Shown: in pieces, positions 53,268-60,955 of the stretch
Numbering within the stretch: the stretch's first letter is position 1
How the letters are laid out: the number at the start of each line of letters is the position of its first letter
Assembly (NCBI GenBank): GCA_009841265.1
Contig: VXMB01000007.1
Span: forward strand, 1-64,000
Length of the DNA stretch: 64,000 nucleotides
DNA from: Gemmatimonadota bacterium
GTDB taxonomy: Bacteria > JAAXHH01
Direction: 5' to 3'
Position numbers and translations under genes: made by a program
The notes under the pieces: model-generated
The model's database searches: none
Told to the model about the DNA's origin: nothing
What the model saw: the letters and a program-made list of their open reading frames with translations, nothing else

Positions 53268-54535
53268 CGGTTCCCGGGGATCCGGTTCGTGCCGGCCGCG
53301 CGGGTAAGCGCTTGCCGCAGCAGGTTCAGGGCGGCCAGCGCGGCCCGGGTCTTGTTGACCTGCCGGTCCGGACCCAGCATGAGTTTTCGCGTCTCGACGC
53401 CGTCCGCCGAGGCGAGACCCAGGTAGACCAGTCCCACCGGCTTCTCGGGCGTCCCGCCGCCGGGGCCCGCCACGCCGGTCGTGGACAGTCCGTAAGTGGC
53501 GCCGCTGGTATGCCGGACACCCTGGGCCATGGCGGCCGCCGTTTCCTCGCTGACGGCGCCGTGACGATCGATCGTGCTCACCGGCACCTCCAGCCGCGCC
53601 ATTTTCGCGGCATTGCTGTAGGACACGACCCCTTCCAGCAGGTAATCGGAACTGCCCGGCACGTCGGTCATGCGGGAAGACACGAGGCCGCCGGTGCAGG
53701 ATTCGGCGATCGCCACCGTCGCATCTGCCTCCCGGAGCAGGCTCCCCACCACCTCTTCGAGGGTATCGTCGTCCACGCCGTAGATATGCTCACCGGCCCG
53801 GGCGACCATCCTGGACTCGACGGCTTCGATGCGCCGCCGGGCTTCCTCCCCGGTGCGGCCCTCGGCCGTGAGCCGCAGGTTCACCCCGGACTCCTGGGGC
53901 AGGGAGGCGATCTTGACATCCTCCGCGGCTTCGATGACATCGCCGATGATCTGGGAGAGATTCGATTCGCCGATGCCCGTGGTGCGGATCCACCGGTGCA
54001 GGATGACCCTCCCCGCGCCCTGGTCCTTCAGCCGCGGCAGCACCTGTTCGTTCAGCATCTTCATCATCTCGCGGGGCACGCCCGGCATGACGAACACGGC
54101 GGCGGCGTGGTGGCGAACCAGGAAGCCGGGCGCCGTGCCCACGGGATTGTCGAGCACCTCGGCGTGCCGGGGCATATAGGCCTGGATGCGGTTCGATTCC
54201 GGCATGGTCATGCCCCGTTGGGTGAACATCCGCTCCACGGTCTCCATGATTTCGGGATGAAAGACCAGGTCCTGCCCGATCGCCTCGGCGATGACGGTCT
54301 TGGTCACGTCGTCGTGCGTCGGACCGAGTCCGCCCGTGACGAGCACCACGTCCGCCTGACGGCACACGGTTTCCAGGGCCCGGCCGATGCCTGGTCCCTC
54401 GTCTCCGACGGTCATGGAACAGACCGGCTCGATACCCGTTTCCGTCAGGCGCCGGCCGATATAGGCGGCGTTGGTATCGACCACGGAACCGTAGAGCAGT
54501 TCGTCGCCGATCGTGATTATCGCGGCGGACTTCAT
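53249..54535 (-). CDS. cinA: CinA-family nicotinamide-nucleotide amidase
   Basis: 428 residues. The N-terminal COG1058/MoCF-like domain (ITIGDELLYGSVVDTNAAYIG, GGLGPTHDDVT, PGVPREM) precedes the C-terminal amidase domain (VAIAESCTGGLVSSRMT, TTGVAGPGGG). It recycles NMN by deamidation. It overlaps pgpA by 4 nt. The 3' end is duplicated. Confidence 0.95.
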   Translation of the reverse strand: MKSAAIITIGDELLYGSVVDTNAAYIGRRLTETGIEPVCSMTVGDEGPGIGRALETVCRQADVVLVTGGLGPTHDDVTKTVIAEAIGQDLVFHPEIMETVERMFTQRGMTMPESNRIQAYMPRHAEVLDNPVGTAPGFLVRHHAAAVFVMPGVPREMMKMLNEQVLPRLKDQGAGRVILHRWIRTTGIGESNLSQIIGDVIEAAEDVKIASLPQESGVNLRLTAEGRTGEEARRRIEAVESRMVARAGEHIYGVDDDTLEEVVGSLLREADATVAIAESCTGGLVSSRMTDVPGSSDYLLEGVVSYSNAAKMARLEVPVSTIDRHGAVSEETAAAMAQGVRHTSGATYGLSTTGVAGPGGGTPEKPVGLVYLGLASADGVETRKLMLGPDRQVNKTRAALAALNLLRQALTRAAGTNRIPGNRNPQAT

Positions 54536-54987
54536 GACAAGAACCCCGTTACGATCCGCAAGAGGAGATGGGCGTAGACCGCGGCCACGGCATCGTCCAT
54601 CATGACCCCCAGCCCGCCGGGGAGGCGCTGCGCCCGGTCGCAGGGAAAGGGTTTCCAGATATCCAGGACGCGAAACAGGACGAACCCCGCGACTACGGTC
54701 AAAAGATCGAAGGGCATGGCGGCGAAGACGATCAGGACGCCGGCGATTTCGTCAATGACGATCCTGGGCCCGTCGTGGCCGAACAGGGGTTCCGCCCGGC
54801 TCGATACCCAGATGCCCAATACGAAAAAGAGCGCGGTGGCCAGCAGGTAATAGGATACGGTTAGCCCGAGCGGACCGGTCAGCGCCCAGACCAGCCCGAG
54901 CCCCAGAATGCTGCCCGCCGTGCCGGGCGCGAGGGGCGTGTAGCCGACGTAACATCCGGTCGACAGCAAGGTGATCAAGGTGCGCAT
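54532..54987 (-). CDS. pgpA: Phosphatidylglycerophosphatase A
   Basis: 151 residues, membrane protein. YTPLAPGTAGS, VIDEIAGVLI, FRVLDIWKPFP and PGGLGVMMDDAVAAVYA are PgpA motifs. It dephosphorylates PGP to phosphatidylglycerol, the step after PgsA, whose gene ends 2 bp upstream. I chose ATG 54987; upstream frame to 55098 is antisense-like filler. Confidence 0.93.
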   Translation of the reverse strand: MRTLITLLSTGCYVGYTPLAPGTAGSILGLGLVWALTGPLGLTVSYYLLATALFFVLGIWVSSRAEPLFGHDGPRIVIDEIAGVLIVFAAMPFDLLTVVAGFVLFRVLDIWKPFPCDRAQRLPGGLGVMMDDAVAAVYAHLLLRIVTGFLS

Positions 54988-54989
54988 GC

Positions 54990-55574
54990 CTACCTCAGCA
55001 GACTGGTGATGATGGACCGGTTCTTGACCACGTAGTCCAGGCCGGAACTGACCGTGAGGACCATGGAGACGAAGACCATGCCGTTGAGCACCCACCATGC
55101 GATATCGTCGAACTCACCGTTCCACTGGCCGAAGGCGATCATGGTCGTCTGGACGTTGATATAGAGCAGGATGATCACGATGACCACCATCTGCGAAGCG
55201 GTCTTCCACTTGGCCACCTGGGTCGGCAGGATGAGGAGGCCCCGGTAGGCCGCGATGCACCGCAGGCCGGTCACGATGAAGTCCCTTCCGATGATGACCA
55301 GGACCATCCAGGTGTAGATGTAGCCGAGGGACGCGAAGCAGATCAGCGCGGTGGACGTGAGGATTTTGTCCGCGAGGGGGTCCATGAACTTTCCGAAACT
55401 GGTGATCACCCCGGTCTTGCGCGCCAGGTAGCCGTCGTACAGGTCCGTCAGCGCCGCGATCATGAAGATGACCAGCGCGATATACCGTGTATACAATGTA
55501 TCTACCAAGAAAAAGACCATGAAGATGGGACTCAGGATGATGCGGAATATGGTCAGCTTGTTGGGCAGGTTCAT
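54990..55574 (-). CDS. pgsA: CDP-diacylglycerol-glycerol-3-phosphate 3-phosphatidyltransferase
   Basis: 194 residues, about six membrane segments. The CDP-alcohol phosphotransferase motif is TDLYDGYLARKTGVITSFG followed by KFMDPLADK. It makes phosphatidylglycerophosphate. It forms a unit with pgpA downstream. Confidence 0.95.
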   Translation of the reverse strand: MNLPNKLTIFRIILSPIFMVFFLVDTLYTRYIALVIFMIAALTDLYDGYLARKTGVITSFGKFMDPLADKILTSTALICFASLGYIYTWMVLVIIGRDFIVTGLRCIAAYRGLLILPTQVAKWKTASQMVVIVIILLYINVQTTMIAFGQWNGEFDDIAWWVLNGMVFVSMVLTVSSGLDYVVKNRSIITSLLR

Positions 55575-55625
55575 GGCGGCATGGGGATCGCCGGATCGGT
55601 CCGGCGGTCTTGATTCAGTTCCGTG

Positions 55626-56228
55626 TTACAACTCCGTGCGGCCTTCCAGGGCGCGTGCGAGGGTCACTTCGTCGGCGTACTCCAGGTCGCCGCCCATGGG
55701 AAGACCCCTGGCGAGGCGGGTAACCCGCACGCCCAGAGGCTTGATCAGGCGGCTGAGGTAGAGCGCGGTGGCTTCTCCCTCGATATTGGGATTGGTCGCG
55801 ATGATGACCTCTTCCACCGATTCGCTCATCCGGTCCACGAGCTCCCGGGCGCGTATGTCGTCCGGAGTGATGTTGTCGAGGGGCGAAAGCGCGCCGTGGA
55901 GCACGTGGTACAGGCCGCGGTATTCTCCCGTGCTCTCGAGCGTGATCACGTCGCGAGGCTCTTCCACCACGCAGATGGTCTCCGGTTTTCGCCGGGCGTC
56001 GTGACAGATCCCGCAGGTCTCGGACTCGGTGATGTTCCAGCATACACTGCAGTACCGGACTTTTTCCTTTACCGCGCGGATGGCGTCGGACAACGAAAAG
56101 GCACGTTCGGCGGGCCCCTTCAGGATATGGAAGGCCAGCCGCTGGGCCGTCACCCTGCCGATATTGGGCAGGCGGCTCAACTCGTCCACCAGGATGGCCA
56201 GGGCCTCAGAACTGTATTTGCGCACCAT
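55626..56228 (-). CDS. recR: Recombination mediator RecR
   Basis: 200 residues. The helix-hairpin-helix LSRLPNIGRVTAQRLAFH, a C4 zinc finger (YCSVCWNITESETCGIC), the Toprim-like ICVVEEPRDVI and the C-terminal Walker-B-like region are all present. RecR loads RecA with RecFO. It follows ybaB and dnaX, the usual order. Confidence 0.97.
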   Translation of the reverse strand: MVRKYSSEALAILVDELSRLPNIGRVTAQRLAFHILKGPAERAFSLSDAIRAVKEKVRYCSVCWNITESETCGICHDARRKPETICVVEEPRDVITLESTGEYRGLYHVLHGALSPLDNITPDDIRARELVDRMSESVEEVIIATNPNIEGEATALYLSRLIKPLGVRVTRLARGLPMGGDLEYADEVTLARALEGRTEL

Positions 56229-56310
56229 GGGTTTACATCCAGTACGACCGGATAATACGACCGGGCAGAAAGACCGGACCGGAATCGGCGAATCGTAAAG
56301 GGTTGGCGTG

Positions 56311-56628
56311 TTACGGACCCAGGCCGGGGATGTTCAGTCCGCCGGTGATCTGGCCCATCTCCTGGTTCACCAGTTCCTGCGCCTTTTGCTGGCCCTGGTT
56401 GACGGCGGCCACTATGAGATCTTCGAGCATTTCCACGTCATCGGCGTCCACCACGGCCGGATCGATCCTGATCTCCACGACGCTGAGCCTGCCGTCGACC
56501 ACCGCGGTCACCATCCCGCCGCCCGCCGTGCCTTCGACCCGCTTCCCGGCCATTTCTTCCTGGATCTGCATCATCTTCTTCTGCATCCGCTGGACGCGCT
56601 TCATCATGCCCGACATGCCTTTGGCCAT
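56311..56628 (-). CDS. ybaB: YbaB/EbfC nucleoid-associated protein
   Basis: 105 residues: KMMQIQEEMAGKRVEGTAGGG, then VVDGRLSVVEIRIDPAVV, the EbfC fold, and a Met/Gln-rich C-terminal helix. It binds DNA as a dimer. It lies between dnaX and recR. Confidence 0.96.
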   Translation of the reverse strand: MAKGMSGMMKRVQRMQKKMMQIQEEMAGKRVEGTAGGGMVTAVVDGRLSVVEIRIDPAVVDADDVEMLEDLIVAAVNQGQQKAQELVNQEMGQITGGLNIPGLGP

Positions 56629-56672
56629 ATCCTTTTCCTTTCCTGCCCGCCTTCGCTAGCCGCGACCCGGAC

Positions 56673-58811
56673 TCAGTCCGTCACGATCCGGCCGTCGAAG
56701 GCCTTCACGATTTTCTGGACGGCCGGATCTTTCGCGGCGCCCGCGCGGGTGTTTGCCGCCTGGCCGCCTGTTTTGCCGGCCGTAGAGGTGTCCTGCGCTT
56801 CTCTGACGATTTCTTCGGCTTCACCGGGATATTCGGCCGAACCGGGATATTCATCCAGACCGGCACCTGCGTCATCGGCCGGGTCGGTGCCGCCGGCCAT
56901 CTCCTCTTCGGCGTCATCCACCCGATCGCCGTCGGTCATCTCCGCACCGGCGTCAACCGCCCGGTCGATGTCGCCGGCGATCTCCACACCGGCGTCTTCG
57001 GTTTTCGGTGTGTTGACCTCCGCCGCTGCGCTTTCGTCGATCTCGCATTCGATACGTACTGGGATTCCCAGCACTTCTTTGCATACCGACTGTATCATTT
57101 GCGAGTTCTCACGTTTTTCGACCCGTTCCTTTACAAAGACCTGTCCTGTCTCGAACCCGAGCGTAATCGTGGCGGGACCTCCCGACCCTTCTTCATCTGG
57201 CGGCGAAAAACTCTTTATCTCGACTTCCTTCAACTGCCTGCCCAGGAAGCCTGGTTGCCTGGCGATCTCTTCCACGATGGCAGGCCATCGGTTGCGGGCC
57301 GTCTGGAGATCCAGTTTCGGCGAAGCCGGGGCGCCCGCCGATGACTCGGAGGATGCCGTCGAAGTCGGTGTGGCCGTCGATGACTCGGAGGATGCCGCCG
57401 AAGTCGGTGTGGCCGTCGATGACTCGGAGGATGCCGCCGATGATTCGGTGGATGCCGCGGGACTTCGGTCCGCATCATCGGCTGGTGCAGGTCCCGATGG
57501 GGTTGCTACCGATGGGGGAGGTGAAGGTACGGGTGCGGAGTCAGACGATGGATCGGCTGCCTGAGAGGCCGGGGCTTCGGAAGCCTCCGTGTTGGAAGCC
57601 TCCGTGTTGGAAGCCTCTGTGCCAGAACCTTCGCCCCCCTCTTCCGTTCCCACGCGCTGGGCCATTTCGGACAACCGGGACATGACGTCCGTCAGTTGAA
57701 CCGAGCGGGCCATGCGTATCATGCGGACGACGCCCGTCTCGAGCTGCACCCGGGGAAGCGCGCTGTTCTTAACCGCCTGTTCCATCTGCGTGGCCAGCTG
57801 GGAGAGCCGGAGCAGGTCTTCCGTCTCGAATCGTCCAGCCTGTTCCCGGAAGCGGTCCAACGCGAGGGCGGCGTCGCCGATCAGCACTTCCGCTTCGGGC
57901 GCCGCCTTGACGACGAGCAGGTTGCGCAGGTGTTCCAGGATGCCCAGGACAATCTCTTCGAGATCGTGGCCCTGACCAAAGATCCGGTCGACCAGGTCCA
58001 GCCCTTTGGGTACATCCTGCTCCGCCACGATGTCCAGTAACTCGAAATAGACGTCCTGGTCCACGATGCCCAGGACTTCCGCCGCCTCGCGGGCGGTCAG
58101 CGCGGTGCCGCCGAAGGCGACGACCTGGTCCAGCAGGCTTTCGGCGTCCCGCATGCTGCCGTCCACCCGGCGTGCGATGAGGGCGAGGGCCTCACGCTGG
58201 ACGTCGTATCCGCTCTTCTCGCTGATCATGGCCAGGTGATCCACGATGGTGGGCCCCGATATGCGCCGGAAGTCGAAGCGCTGGCACCGGGAGAGCACGG
58301 TGGGGATCACCTTCCGGGGGTCCGTCGTAGCGAAGATGAAGTACACGTGGGCAGGCGGTTCTTCGAGCGTTTTCAACAGGGCGTTGAAGGCCTCCTTGGT
58401 CAGCATGTGCACTTCGTCGATGATGTAGATCTTGTGCTTGCCCTGGCTGGGTGTGTACTTGACGCTCTCGAGCAGATGCGTCCGGACCTGTTCGACCCGG
58501 TTGTTGGACGCGCCGTCGATCTCCAATACGTCGACGCTGCGTCCTTCCGAGATTTCCTGGCAGAACGTGCAGGCGTTGCAGGGCGTCACCGTGGGGCCGT
58601 CGACGCAGTTCAGGGCCTTGGCCAGGATGCGGGCCGTGGTCGTCTTGCCCACGCCGCGGGGTCCGGCGAAGAGGTAGGCATGGGCGATCTGGCTCGCCTG
58701 AATGGCGTTTTTCAGTGTGGTGGTGACGTGTTCCTGCCCGATCACGCCGTCAAATTCCTGGGGGCGCCATTTTCGGGCGGTGACTTCGTAGGCCAATGCC
58801 CAACCCTCCAT
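56673..58811 (-). CDS. dnaX: DNA polymerase III subunits gamma/tau
   Basis: About 712 residues. The AAA+ clamp-loader part has Walker A GPRGVGKTT, the CNACTFC zinc region, Walker B IIDEVHML and the SRC box (LSRCQRFDF). Tau-like domains III-V follow. The linker (about 415-520) is Ser/Thr/Ala/Pro-rich, encoded by in-frame 39-bp and 15-bp tandem repeats; the C-terminus is acidic. ATG 58811 is chosen; the frame is open to 58874. No poly-A frameshift site for a gamma form is obvious. Confidence 0.95.
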   Translation of the reverse strand: MEGWALAYEVTARKWRPQEFDGVIGQEHVTTTLKNAIQASQIAHAYLFAGPRGVGKTTTARILAKALNCVDGPTVTPCNACTFCQEISEGRSVDVLEIDGASNNRVEQVRTHLLESVKYTPSQGKHKIYIIDEVHMLTKEAFNALLKTLEEPPAHVYFIFATTDPRKVIPTVLSRCQRFDFRRISGPTIVDHLAMISEKSGYDVQREALALIARRVDGSMRDAESLLDQVVAFGGTALTAREAAEVLGIVDQDVYFELLDIVAEQDVPKGLDLVDRIFGQGHDLEEIVLGILEHLRNLLVVKAAPEAEVLIGDAALALDRFREQAGRFETEDLLRLSQLATQMEQAVKNSALPRVQLETGVVRMIRMARSVQLTDVMSRLSEMAQRVGTEEGGEGSGTEASNTEASNTEASEAPASQAADPSSDSAPVPSPPPSVATPSGPAPADDADRSPAASTESSAASSESSTATPTSAASSESSTATPTSTASSESSAGAPASPKLDLQTARNRWPAIVEEIARQPGFLGRQLKEVEIKSFSPPDEEGSGGPATITLGFETGQVFVKERVEKRENSQMIQSVCKEVLGIPVRIECEIDESAAAEVNTPKTEDAGVEIAGDIDRAVDAGAEMTDGDRVDDAEEEMAGGTDPADDAGAGLDEYPGSAEYPGEAEEIVREAQDTSTAGKTGGQAANTRAGAAKDPAVQKIVKAFDGRIVTD
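57340..57623. repeat. In-frame minisatellites in the dnaX linker
   Basis: A 39-bp unit repeats at 57340-57378 and 57379-57417 with a partial third copy to about 57456, encoding SSESSTATPTS-type segments. A 15-bp unit occurs three times at 57579-57623, encoding NTEAS. Both keep the reading frame. Confidence 0.9.
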
Positions 58812-58902
58812 GCCTGGTTTACTCGGGACAAGAGGCAGGCGGAACGAAGGGGAAACGATAAAGCGGTCGTGCACCCACCCTCGAATCTACTCGTATCGAG
58901 GC

Positions 58903-59005
58903 ATCCGTGCCGCCGGCTCCGGCCAGGCGCTCCCACGGCACACGCTTCAGGCGCTTACCGCTGCTACCTTCCGGTCCTGACGGGATTGGGCGTTGTCACG
59001 TTGCG
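58903..59005 (-). ncRNA. ffs: Signal recognition particle RNA, small bacterial type
   Basis: Read on the minus strand, GTCAGGACCGGAAGGTAGCA, then GCGGTAAGC, is the universally conserved SRP RNA domain IV loop region, flanked by GC-rich arms that can pair. It is of 4.5S class, near 100 nt. Its place next to dnaX is typical. Exact ends are approximate. Confidence 0.92.
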
Positions 59006-59218
59006 CGGGACCTGACTTTCAATACCGGATGCAGCGCATACCGGCGACGCAAGTGCGATCCTCGGGATGGGAATTCGATCCCGCTGTAGCGGGTTGCGGG
59101 TTACAGGGCACCGCTAACTCCCCATCTAGCACGACCGTAATCGATCCAAGCCTGTAATACGGGATGGCGGGACACCGGCTGACTTGAACACCGACTGCCA
59201 GTCGCCCGGCCTTCCGAG

Positions 59219-59291
59219 TGGAGCAGAGCGGAATCGAACCGCCGACCTCCAGATTGCGATTCTGGCGCTCTCCCAACTGAGCTACTGCCCC
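59219..59291 (-). tRNA. tRNA-Ala (anticodon CGC)
   Basis: 73 nt. The acceptor GGGGCAG pairs with CTGCTCC, giving the G3-U70 wobble pair that is the Ala identity element. Anticodon stem CCAGA/TCTGG encloses ATCGCAA, anticodon CGC. CCA is not encoded. Confidence 0.94.
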
Positions 59292-59426
59292 AAAACTATG
59301 GTGGAACGACAGGGCCGGGTCGGGACATAGGTTCCAGGCCTGGACATAAGGTCCGGGCGGGACCATACAATGCCAGGCAAGGGCCACCACCCCTTCGTTC
59401 CCTGTCCGGGTCTCCCCGGAGTTCAA

Positions 59427-59512
59427 CGGAGAGGGTGGGATTCGAACCCACGGTCCACATGGTGAACACACGCTCTCCAGGCGTGCCGATTCAACCGCTC
59501 TCGCACCTCTCC
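59427..59512 (-). tRNA. tRNA-Ser (anticodon GGA)
   Basis: 86 nt, class II with a long variable arm. Anticodon stem CACGC/GCGTG encloses CTGGAGA, anticodon GGA. Acceptor GGAGAGG/CCTCTCC, discriminator G. Confidence 0.94.
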
Positions 59513-59583
59513 CAGGTCAATGTTTGAAGCCATTACCGTGGCCGGTAGCCATCCTCCGGGATTCCGTTCAGCGGGCTGTAGAA

Positions 59584-59668
59584 CGGAGAGGGTGGGATTC
59601 GAACCCACGGTGCCCGAAGGCACAACGGTTTTCGAGACCGTCCGATTCAACCACTCTCGCACCTCTCC
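59584..59668 (-). tRNA. tRNA-Ser (anticodon CGA)
   Basis: 85 nt, class II, acceptor GGAGAGG/CCTCTCC, discriminator G. Anticodon stem ACGGT/ACCGT encloses CTCGAAA, anticodon CGA. Its first 22 nt overlap the 3' coding end of tadA on the same strand. Confidence 0.95.
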
Positions 59669-60162
59669 GGCAACCTCGGTTCGTCAGCTGTATCGCCCGC
59701 TCCCCTTTTCGCCCAGAAGAAGTCCTTCAGCAGCCTTGAACAGGTTTCCGCCAGCACACCTCGCGTTACAGCCACCTGGTGATTCAGCCGGGTATCCCGC
59801 ACGATATCGCGCAGGGATCCGCAGGCCCCGGTCTTGGGATCGTCTGCCCCGTACACCAGGCGCTCCAGACGGGCCAGGACGATCGCTCCCGCGCACATGG
59901 CGCAGGGTTCCAGCGTTACGTAAAGCGTGGCTCCGGCCAGCCGTTCATAGCCCAGCGCGCCGCTGGCCTCGCGGATCGCGAGCATCTCGGCATGGGCGGT
60001 GGGATCGCGCAAACGCTCCACGCGATTCTGGCCCCGGCCGATAATCACGCCATCGTGAACAATCACGGCCCCGACGGGCACATCACCGGCGGCTCCCGCT
60101 GACCTTGCTTCTTCAAGCGCCAGCCTGAGCCAATTCTCGTGTTCGCCGTCGTTGCTTCTCAT
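59647..60162 (-). CDS. tadA: tRNA-specific adenosine deaminase
   Basis: 171 residues. The zinc deaminase motifs are PTAHAEMLA (His and catalytic Glu) and EPCAMCAGA (two Cys). TadA converts A34 to inosine in tRNA-Arg(ACG). That tRNA's gene lies 21 bp upstream on the same strand. The stop codon lies inside the following tRNA-Ser gene. ATG 60162 is preferred to the longer frame reaching 60210, which runs into the tRNA-Arg. Confidence 0.95.
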   Translation of the reverse strand: MRSNDGEHENWLRLALEEARSAGAAGDVPVGAVIVHDGVIIGRGQNRVERLRDPTAHAEMLAIREASGALGYERLAGATLYVTLEPCAMCAGAIVLARLERLVYGADDPKTGACGSLRDIVRDTRLNHQVAVTRGVLAETCSRLLKDFFWAKRGAGDTADEPRLPERCESG

Positions 60163-60183
60163 GCTACCGCGTCCCACGAAAAA

Positions 60184-60257
60184 TACGCCCGGAGGGAGTC
60201 GAACCCCCAACCTCCTGATCCGTAGTCAGGTGCTCTATCCAATTGAGCTACAGGCGC
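60184..60257 (-). tRNA. tRNA-Arg (anticodon ACG)
   Basis: 74 nt. Anticodon stem CCTGA/TCAGG encloses CTACGGA, anticodon ACG, the substrate of TadA. Acceptor GCGCCTG pairs with CGGGCGT, with a terminal G-U. Discriminator A. Confidence 0.95.
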
Positions 60258-60315
60258 TCAGGACCAGCATAACAGAGCACCGCAAACTACAGAACAGGCC
60301 CGTCAAAGTCAAGTG

Positions 60316-60355
60316 GATTCTGACGCCTGAATCGGCGGCCGGAGCGTCCAGAATC
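60316..60355 (-). terminator. Strong hairpin between gamma-CA gene and tRNA-Arg
   Basis: 60316-60326 pairs with 60344-60355 (11 bp with one bulge). It lies directly after the gamma carbonic anhydrase stop on its transcript. There is no clean T-tract, so it may be a weak terminator or attenuator. Confidence 0.45.
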
Positions 60356-60361
60356 AGGCGG

Positions 60362-60889
60362 TCAGGAGGAATCGTGAGCCCGCCGTTCCAGATAGATTCC
60401 GCGCCGCTCAACGTACCCCTCGGCGGTCCGATGTATGCGTTCGATCTGCTCGTTCGTGACGGAACGTACCACCCGTCCGGGAACGCCCACGACCAGGGAA
60501 CCCGGAGGCACTTCCATGTTTTCGAATACCAGTGCGCCGGCGCCGATGATGCTGTGCCTGCCGATGCGCGCACCGCTGAGGATCACGGCGCCCATGGAGA
60601 TCAGCACGTGGTCCTCCACCACCGCGCCGTGGACTATGGCGCGGTGCCCCACGGTGACGCCCTTGCCAAGTTCGGTGGGCATGCCGGCGTCGATGTGGAG
60701 GACGCTGCCGTCCTGCACGTTGGTCCCCTCGCCGATGGTGACCGGTTCGTCGTCCGCCCGGATCACCACCTGGAACCAGACACTCGCGTCCTTGCCGATG
60801 TCGACCGCGCCGATCAAGTCGGCGCTTTCTGCCACGAAGGCGGACGGATGGATGCGGGGAGCATGGTGGACGTACTGGTTGGAGGCCAT
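60362..60889 (-). CDS. Gamma-class carbonic anhydrase family protein
   Basis: 175 residues of left-handed beta-helix hexapeptide repeats. NVQDGSVLHID, VGHRAIVHGAVVEDHVLISMGA and the C-terminal helix are typical of YrdA/PaaY-like proteins, with His metal ligands in VLHID and HRAIVHG. Many relatives have little or no carbonic anhydrase activity. Confidence 0.88.
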   Translation of the reverse strand: MASNQYVHHAPRIHPSAFVAESADLIGAVDIGKDASVWFQVVIRADDEPVTIGEGTNVQDGSVLHIDAGMPTELGKGVTVGHRAIVHGAVVEDHVLISMGAVILSGARIGRHSIIGAGALVFENMEVPPGSLVVGVPGRVVRSVTNEQIERIHRTAEGYVERRGIYLERRAHDSS

Positions 60890-60955
60890 GTAAGGCTCGT
60901 TTTCAGGTCGCGACGGCGAATCCGGCTGGGGGGCTTCCGCCTCGCCCCCATCGAA

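Noticed and set aside
57340..57456. CRISPR-like repeat spacing in dnaX
   Set aside because: The 39-bp units are contiguous without spacers and keep the dnaX reading frame, so they are a coding minisatellite.
41718..60257. A tRNA-Sec gene among the tRNAs in the window
   Set aside because: All seven tRNAs have anticodons CAA, GTC, TAC, CGC, GGA, CGA and ACG. None has TCA or the long acceptor arm of tRNA-Sec.
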